A stretch of 57,799 bases of DNA from Candidatus Methanomethylophilaceae archaeon (GTDB lineage Archaea; Thermoplasmatota; Thermoplasmata; Methanomassiliicoccales; Methanomethylophilaceae), in contig JAFYAH010000027.1 in NCBI GenBank assembly GCA_017540825.1, positions 1 to 57,799 on the forward strand. Direction: 5' to 3'. The translations under genes and the position numbers were made by a program. Positions within the stretch are counted from its first letter, which is position 1, and each line of letters starts with the position of its first letter. The notes beneath the pieces were generated by a model. That model was not told the origin of the DNA and did no database searches. It saw only the letters and a list, made by a program, of their open reading frames with translations. Positions 52,792-57,799 of this stretch are shown one piece after another.

Positions 52792-53943
52792 TTAAACCTC
52801 CGATCCCGGGCCGACGGCCCAGATTATATCCAACGCGCGCTCCATCTCGTCCTTCACGGGCGCCGACAGGTCCAGGCGAGGAGAGTCGGGCTCCGAGAAC
52901 AGGCTGTCGGTGCAGGACCAGTCCAGGCCCCTGACGTCCAGGAGCGGCATGACCTTGGAGTAGCGTGCGGCCCTTATCCCCCTCGACAGGGTCACCACAG
53001 CGGCCCCCTCGGGGACGGCATGGCCCTTCAGCTGGGACACCGCCGAGTCGCACAGCTCGTGCATCACGACCAGGTCCATGCGGGAGCCTTTCCTCGATGC
53101 CGAGAACATGCTGCAGAGGCTGTCGGACCATATGCGGCTCACGGAATACCCGCTGAGGTCCAGGGCGGAGACGAAGACCGATTCCGCCGCGGCGAACCTG
53201 AACCCTTCGGCGATGCCGACGTCGGCGGCTCCCTCCGCAGGGCAGAGGAGGTCGAAAGGATGGGTCCCGGCGCACATCGGGGACACCATCGGGTTCCCGA
53301 AGCGGTCCTTGGCCACCACGACCCTGCCGCCCAGCCCCTCTATGGCCCAGTCGGGACATCCCGGCACGCGGCCGGATTTCACCATCGGAGCGAGATACCC
53401 GCACATGAAACCGTCCTCTGCGACCCTGGTGTCGACAGGTATGGCCTTGCATCTCTCGCAGAGCGCGAGGTCCTCTATGGCCAGCTCCGAGGACGAGCGC
53501 ATGGAGTACGGTATCCCCCTTTCGGCGAGAATGGATGTGAATCCCTGGATGACGTCCCAGCTGTCCGAGGCGAACGACACGACGCCGTCCACCGAGGACG
53601 CGAGGAGCCCGTCGGCGCGGCTGTCCCCGGTGACGCCGGAATAGCGCGGCGCCTTGTCGCATCCCGAGAATATCCTGGAGACGGCAGCATCGGACATCCT
53701 GGTAGGCACCTCCACCTTCCTGTACGCGGCCTTCCTGACCGGCTCGGATATCCTGCATACAAGGGCCCCGTTCCTGCGCCCGACTACGTCGAACGGCCCG
53801 ATCACGTCCGCGCCGCAGCATGCGTACGCCTTGTCGACGCCGTCGGCCACTGTTCCTGCGAACCTGGAGCGTATCGGTGCCACGCCTGTCGAGAGGAAAG
53901 AGGAGAAGGACGTTGGGTCCAACGGAAGAATGACGGATACCAT
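52792..53943 (-). CDS. Unknown protein in AIPR operon (orf2)
   Basis: The protein has 383 residues from the ATG at 53943, which has GGAGGGGG upstream. A central cysteine pair CERCK (~162-166), with further Cys at ~181, suggests a metal site. Patterns such as SVDGVVSFASDSWDVIQGF, GIPYSMRSSSELAIEDL and GGRVVVAKDRFGNPM resemble the core of a nuclease-like alpha/beta domain, but no family is recognised. The later GIAEGFRFAAAESVFVSALD and LVVMHELCDSAV may form a second domain. It ends 1 nt before the AIPR start codon. Confidence 0.75.
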   Translation of the reverse strand: MVSVILPLDPTSFSSFLSTGVAPIRSRFAGTVADGVDKAYACCGADVIGPFDVVGRRNGALVCRISEPVRKAAYRKVEVPTRMSDAAVSRIFSGCDKAPRYSGVTGDSRADGLLASSVDGVVSFASDSWDVIQGFTSILAERGIPYSMRSSSELAIEDLALCERCKAIPVDTRVAEDGFMCGYLAPMVKSGRVPGCPDWAIEGLGGRVVVAKDRFGNPMVSPMCAGTHPFDLLCPAEGAADVGIAEGFRFAAAESVFVSALDLSGYSVSRIWSDSLCSMFSASRKGSRMDLVVMHELCDSAVSQLKGHAVPEGAAVVTLSRGIRAARYSKVMPLLDVRGLDWSCTDSLFSEPDSPRLDLSAPVKDEMERALDIIWAVGPGSEV

Positions 53944-54818
53944 CGCAGCCCCCTCCTGCGAAGGCCGCACATGTAGTCGAGCATCGCGACGACCTTCTCG
54001 TTGCTCCCCTGCTCGAAATATTCCACGAAAGGAACGATGTCCTCGTCCGCGAAGCAGTCCACCGAGTCCTCTCCGACCAGTATGTCGCAGTCGAACCCGC
54101 TCCTCTCGCCTATCATGGACTCGTCCACGACAGGGCCATAGGTCATGACGACTCCTTTGAACTCCGCCCTCCCCGTCCCGAGAGGTATGACGCCCTCGCA
54201 TTCTGCTATGACGAGGTCGAGAAGCTTCAGGAACACCTGCTCGCGTATGCTCATGCGGACGCGCTTGCGCAGAGCCTCGTCCTCCGTCATGCGCTCGAAG
54301 CGCTCCGGGACCTCGTTCGCCTGCGAGCAGTAGGACATCAGCACGAGCGGGTCGCCGGTGCGAGGCTGCCCCACGCGGTCGGAGTAGGCTGCGCTGAGCC
54401 AGTCCCAGTGCTCCGAATAGGTCCGGCGTATCCATTCCCCATCGCCTTGGCTCTGGCAGGTGGCGAGGGACCTGGAGAATGCGTCGAGCTCCGGGGAGTC
54501 CAGGAGCACATACCTGTCCGAACCGTCGACTGAGATCGAATAGCCCTCCTCCCTGAGCACCCTTATGGCGTCCTTTCCTTTGGGGACGAGTTGAAGATAG
54601 CGACGAGTCACAGGGCGCTCGCAAAGGGAGTCGACGATGAAGGCCTTGCGGGCCTCTATGCTCGCGTTCATGTCGTTCCAAACGTCGCTCACCTTGGAAT
54701 AGCAGTCGTTGCATAGTATCAGGGGGTCCGTTCCCATGCTGTTGTAGCAGCTCCCTTGCTTGACAGAAACGCCACAACGCTCGCAGAACAACGGCGCATG
54801 GACGGATGGGCTTTCCAT
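53802..54818 (-). CDS. Unknown zinc-finger protein in AIPR operon (orf1)
   Basis: It starts at the ATG at 54818, where a TATA box predicts a leaderless mRNA. The N-terminus holds a four-Cys finger CERC…CYN…CNDCY (residues 12-39), followed by a helical wing (RRYLQLVPKGKDAIRVLREEGYSI) and a larger domain of unknown type. The frame overlaps orf2 by 142 nt. Beyond MLDYMCGLRRRG (position ~53955) its sequence is no longer protein-like, so the functional end may be earlier, through a frameshift or a sequence error. Function unknown. Confidence 0.65.
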   Translation of the reverse strand: MESPSVHAPLFCERCGVSVKQGSCYNSMGTDPLILCNDCYSKVSDVWNDMNASIEARKAFIVDSLCERPVTRRYLQLVPKGKDAIRVLREEGYSISVDGSDRYVLLDSPELDAFSRSLATCQSQGDGEWIRRTYSEHWDWLSAAYSDRVGQPRTGDPLVLMSYCSQANEVPERFERMTEDEALRKRVRMSIREQVFLKLLDLVIAECEGVIPLGTGRAEFKGVVMTYGPVVDESMIGERSGFDCDILVGEDSVDCFADEDIVPFVEYFEQGSNEKVVAMLDYMCGLRRRGLRWYPSFFRWTQRPSPLSSRQAWHRYAPGSQEQWPTASTRRTHAAART

Positions 54819-54835
54819 ATCATTAGTTCCTCTTA

Positions 54836-54848
54836 CTTATATATAAGA
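54836..54848 (-). promoter_or_regulatory. Promoter of the AIPR operon
   Basis: CTTATATATAAG on the minus strand is a symmetric TATA box centred ~25 nt before the ATG at 54818. It is the only promoter seen for the three genes. Confidence 0.65.
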
Positions 54849-55385
54849 TTTAAGAAAGAGAAGAATGTCGCAGATGGCTAGTTCCAGCGGCAGCGGCCCA
54901 CAATAGGAACCAGCGCCCGCTGTGCCCTGAATCATGGCAGATTTCTTAAAATCGAAAGCAATTCAGCATCGCATCCCTGCAATAGGCGACAGGAACTGAC
55001 GACTGGAGACATCGCCTGATCCGGAAGATGAGACGCGGCATACGTTGTAAAACTCCAAGCCCATACGGAAGAATCTGGGATTCGCACTGAGATTGCTGAT
55101 TGCGCGGATTTGATCGAAGCGAACGCTGCATATTTGCCTGTCATGATGAGCTTAAACCAAAATAATAAATAACACCTGTCGAAAAAACACGTTCAGACCG
55201 TCTGGAAAGATGGCTCCGGATATCGAAAAGCACCATGCAGAAAAACACGAAAATCCTGCACATCCACCTCGAAACAGACGTTCGTGTACAAGTTTTATTA
55301 TCAGCAAACCAATAGGAATCCACAGTGTCCAGACGCCTGATCGCGACATGAATGTCATAAAAAAATCGCCCAAGAGAACCTAACG
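54849..55385. other. Intergenic region between the AIPR operon and the large Sel1 gene
   Basis: No clear gene. A minus-strand frame at 55152-55373 could encode a small protein with two hydrophobic stretches (GVWTLWIPIGLLIIKL and VFFRQVLFIILV), but it has no good start signal. The plus-strand promoter of the Sel1 gene is CATAAAAAAATC (~55353-55364), 26 nt before its ATG. Confidence 0.4.
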
Positions 55386-57110
55386 ATGCCTTACAACAGC
55401 AGATACAACATACCGGCTGAAGATTCCAGCGCAGAGAGCCTATACAGGCAGGGCAGGAACTACGAGACAGGAAAAGGTGCCAAGCAGTCCTATCCGGACG
55501 CCTTCGAATGCTACAGGAAAGCGGCTGAGAAAGGGCACAGCCGCGCCATGCACAGCCTCGGGAAATGCTACTATACAGGACATGGGGTCGGCCGCTCCTA
55601 CGAGAAAGCCATCATATGGTACAAGCGGGCGGCAGATCTGGGAAACTCCCATGCCATGCACAGCCTTGGCAGATGCTATGCGCTCGGCAAAGGGGTCATG
55701 CAATCCTACCCGGAAGCGGTGAAATGGTACAGGAAGGCTACCGATCTGGACAACGTATACGCCATGCACAACCTCGCCGAATGCTACAGCAAGGGAAACG
55801 GGGTCAGGCAGTCGTACGAGGAGGCGGTGAGATGGTATCTCAAAGCGGCAGAGAAGGGCGATGCGAGGTCCATTAGCTGCATCGGAGACTGCTACTGCTT
55901 CGGCCATGGAGTGGACAAGTCGTACGAGAAAGCCGTTGAATGGTATCGCAAGGGCGTGGAAAAGAACGACAGCTATTCGATCAACGGCCTAGCATGGTGC
56001 TATTATCACGGCAGAGGCGTGGACAAGTCGTATGAAAAAGCGATGACCCTCTACAAGACCGCTGCAGATATGGGAAACAGCTATGCGATGCACAGCATAG
56101 GCAGCTGCTATTTCTACGGCCATGGGGTGGAGAGATCCTTAGCCAAAGCGGTGGAATGGTACAGGAAGGCCGCGGACCTGGGCAACGCATATGCGATACA
56201 CAGCTTGGGATGGTGCTACATCAACGGCAAAGGCGTGAAACAATCGTACGAAGACGCGGTCGAGCTCTACGAGAAAGCAGCGAGAATGGGCAACAGCTAT
56301 GCCATGTACGGCCTAGGTTGGTGCTACGAGAAGGGAAAGGGAGTCCGCATGTCCTACCTCGAAGCAGTGAGCTGGTACGAGAAGGCTGCGGAACTGGGCA
56401 ACTACTACGCCATGCACAACCTGGGCGAATGCTACGAGAAAGGAAAGGGCGTTGAGCAGTCGAACGAGATGGCGTTCGATTGGTATATGAAAGCAGCTGA
56501 AATGGGAGACTCCAAGTCAATCAGCAACATCGGCGAATGCTACTACTACGGCAGAGGCGTAGAGCAGTCTTACGAGAATGCCATGATGTGGTACTCGAGA
56601 GGCATGGAGCTAGGCAACGCCTACTGCACATACGGCCTCGGATGGTGCTACTACTACGGCAAAGGTGTGGAAAAGTCTTACGAGAAGGCCGTAAAATGGT
56701 ACAGCCTGGCTTCCGATCAAGGAAACAGCTATGCCATGTACGGCCTCGGATGGTGCTACTACTACGGCAGAGGCGTAGAGCAGTCTTACGAGAAAGCTGT
56801 CGAAATGTATTCGAAAGCAGCCGAGATGGGCAACAGCTATGCCATGTACAACCTTGGATGGTCCTACGAGAACGCGAGAGGAGTCGAACAATCGTACGAC
56901 AATGCGTTCTATTGGTATAAGAAGTCAGCCGAGATGGGCAACAGCTATGCCATGTACGGCCTTGGAGAATGCTATTTCTACGGTCACGGAGTGGAGGAAT
57001 CAGTAGATAAAGCCATCAAATACTACCTCAAAGCAGCAGAGATGGGAAAATCCTATGCATCGTTGAGATACGAAGCGTTCTCCGATCTTAACGAGGACGA
57101 ATCCCCGTGA
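55386..57110 (+). CDS. Protein made of ~14-15 tandem Sel1 repeats
   Basis: The protein has 574 residues. From ~residue 18 to the end it is a continuous array of 36-residue Sel1 units with consensus A-M-x-x-L-G-x-C-Y-x-x-G-x-G-V-x-x-S-Y-E-x-A-V-x-W-Y-x-K-A-A-x-x-G-N-S-Y. The repeats are unusually alike and rich in Tyr, with a regular Cys in G(E/W)CY. No signal peptide or membrane helix, so it is cytoplasmic. It should form a solenoid scaffold for protein binding. There is no internal UAG, unlike the other Sel1 genes here. A TATA box sits 26 nt before the ATG (leaderless). Confidence 0.9.
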   Translation: MPYNSRYNIPAEDSSAESLYRQGRNYETGKGAKQSYPDAFECYRKAAEKGHSRAMHSLGKCYYTGHGVGRSYEKAIIWYKRAADLGNSHAMHSLGRCYALGKGVMQSYPEAVKWYRKATDLDNVYAMHNLAECYSKGNGVRQSYEEAVRWYLKAAEKGDARSISCIGDCYCFGHGVDKSYEKAVEWYRKGVEKNDSYSINGLAWCYYHGRGVDKSYEKAMTLYKTAADMGNSYAMHSIGSCYFYGHGVERSLAKAVEWYRKAADLGNAYAIHSLGWCYINGKGVKQSYEDAVELYEKAARMGNSYAMYGLGWCYEKGKGVRMSYLEAVSWYEKAAELGNYYAMHNLGECYEKGKGVEQSNEMAFDWYMKAAEMGDSKSISNIGECYYYGRGVEQSYENAMMWYSRGMELGNAYCTYGLGWCYYYGKGVEKSYEKAVKWYSLASDQGNSYAMYGLGWCYYYGRGVEQSYEKAVEMYSKAAEMGNSYAMYNLGWSYENARGVEQSYDNAFYWYKKSAEMGNSYAMYGLGECYFYGHGVEESVDKAIKYYLKAAEMGKSYASLRYEAFSDLNEDESP

Positions 57111-57398
57111 TCAATCAAGAGAGTCGACGTATTTTGCCCACTCTTTTACATCGTTGAACTCCAAGGGAGTGCCATCGCGAACGTTGAAGAGAATGGTCTC
57201 GCACTCGACGAGGATCTTCTCAAGGTTGTTCTTCCTGTCCTCATCTATGAGGCCCCTGACGTATGCATCCTCGATCTGAGGCCCGAGAGGACCGACAGGC
57301 AGCTTCCCACCGTTGATATTCTTGAGATAAATCTCAATCTTCGATCTTATCTGGGTAGCTGAGGCTATAGCCTTGTAGCTATTGCAAGGAATCTGCAT
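57111..57398 (-). CDS. Small hypothetical protein
   Basis: The protein has 95 residues, mostly helical and acidic (KIEIYLKNINGGKLPVG, DEDRKNNLEKILVECE), with no recognised family. A TATA-like AATAATAACA centred 26 nt upstream of the ATG supports expression as a leaderless mRNA. It is convergent with the Sel1 gene, with stop codons back to back. Confidence 0.65.
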   Translation of the reverse strand: MQIPCNSYKAIASATQIRSKIEIYLKNINGGKLPVGPLGPQIEDAYVRGLIDEDRKNNLEKILVECETILFNVRDGTPLEFNDVKEWAKYVDSLD

Positions 57399-57661
57399 AA
57401 GTGCCGGAATAGAACCTATGTTATTATTCTATCGCCACTGTCTTACATTCGTTTACTACATCGAGACTATTTCACCCGATGCAATGCTAAACCTACCTTT
57501 GGCATGATACACAAAAGAGTTAAAGCAACAACACGAGGTGTAACTACTGCTTAAAACCGACAAAAACAAGAATGGCGTTCGATGCTACGTTTGGCGCATG
57601 GCAAGCGGCCAAGGAACCGCGGGAAGCCTTTCGGGCTCCCTTGCTTCGCTGTGCGTGGTCG
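57399..57661. other. Spacer between the small hypothetical gene and 16S rRNA
   Basis: Holds the promoter of the 95-residue gene (~57419-57428). Downstream of 16S on the same strand there is no tRNA and no 23S rRNA within these ~260 nt; I see nothing else. Confidence 0.6.
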
Positions 57662-57685
57662 CGGGCGGGCCCGGAGGCCCGCCCG
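57662..57685 (-). terminator. GC-rich hairpin just downstream of 16S rRNA
   Basis: CGGGCGGGCC-CGGA-GGCCCGCCCG is a perfect 10-bp stem with a 4-nt loop, starting 4 nt beyond the mature 16S 3' end. It could be a terminator-like or processing structure of an independently transcribed 16S gene. Confidence 0.55.
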
Positions 57686-57689
57686 GCAT

Positions 57690-57799
57690 AGGAGGTGATC
57701 CATCTGCAGGTTCCCCTACAGATACCTTGTTACGACTTAACCTTCCTTGCTGAATCCCAGTTCGAACACCCCAAAGGGAGGCGACCTCACTGGAACCCA
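57690..57799 (-). rRNA. rrs: 16S ribosomal RNA, 3' end (continues beyond the window)
   Basis: The plus strand shows AGGAGGTGATCC, the complement of the 3'-terminal anti-Shine-Dalgarno of 16S, followed by the conserved complement of helix 45 and the 1492 region (GGTTCCCCTACAG, ACCTTGTTACGACTT). The mature 3' end is placed at 57690. The anti-SD agrees with the GGAGG and GGTGA ribosome binding sites seen at many genes. The gene reads leftward and its 5' part lies outside. Confidence 0.97.

Overview
This window reads as a chromosome segment of a methanogenic archaeon, most likely a host-associated member of the Methanomassiliicoccales (Methanomethylophilaceae-like). The evidence is archaeal-type DnaG primase, the bifunctional fructose-1,6-bisphosphate aldolase/phosphatase, archaeal RibL and RibC, the methanopterin enzyme MptD, TATA boxes about 26 nt upstream of many start codons (leaderless or near-leaderless mRNAs), a 16S rRNA gene not followed by 23S, and UAG codons that behave as sense codons (pyrrolysine decoding). 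The taxonomic call is inference; no pyl gene lies in the window.

Layout. 1-5.3 kb: two secreted/surface proteins, then two zinc-ribbon genes each paired with a DUF4443-like winged-helix gene. 5.3-8 kb: a DUF4143-type ATPase, a fragment of a second one, and an iron-sulfur-flavoprotein-like gene. 8-20 kb: housekeeping genes (gltX, a DtxR-family regulator, glyA, the riboflavin operon ribB-ribL-ribC-ribH, a third zinc-ribbon gene, purA, trm1, a THEP1 NTPase, mptD) and an Rpn-type nuclease. 20.6-25 kb: citrate synthase interrupted by an in-frame UAG, and a large repeat surface protein. 25-29 kb: a ThiS/MoaD-like carrier, two CobQ-type genes, a Vsr-type endonuclease and a YbjQ protein. 29-33.4 kb: two paralogous 670-residue Sel1/glycosyltransferase-like proteins, each with a UAG at the same place. 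34-37.6 kb: dnaG, a LonB-like AAA ATPase without its protease domain, and a GNAT acetyltransferase. 37.6-45.4 kb: two cell-surface phospholipase-D-like proteins, an MFS transporter, and a metal ATPase with its chaperone under a palindromic operator. 45.5-48.8 kb: fbp-tpiA and a MATE transporter. 48.9-57.8 kb: a Sel1 protein with an internal UAG, an LRR protein, a three-gene AIPR operon (candidate abortive-infection locus), a 14-15 repeat Sel1 protein, and the 3' end of 16S rRNA.

The most striking signal is in-frame UAG. Four genes (citrate synthase, the two Sel1/glycosyltransferase-like paralogues, and a small Sel1 protein) continue in the same frame with clear homology on both sides of one UAG. 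In the paralogues the UAG and the 27 codons after it are conserved, with almost only synonymous changes. Nearly all other genes end in TGA or TAA. This supports pyrrolysine insertion in proteins that are not methylamine methyltransferases, three of them Sel1-repeat proteins.

Some 3' ends are unresolved. In three convergent pairs (around 4.7, 25.1 and 28.4 kb) a gene's open frame runs past its conserved domain into the neighbouring gene; in the first two pairs this is true of both genes.
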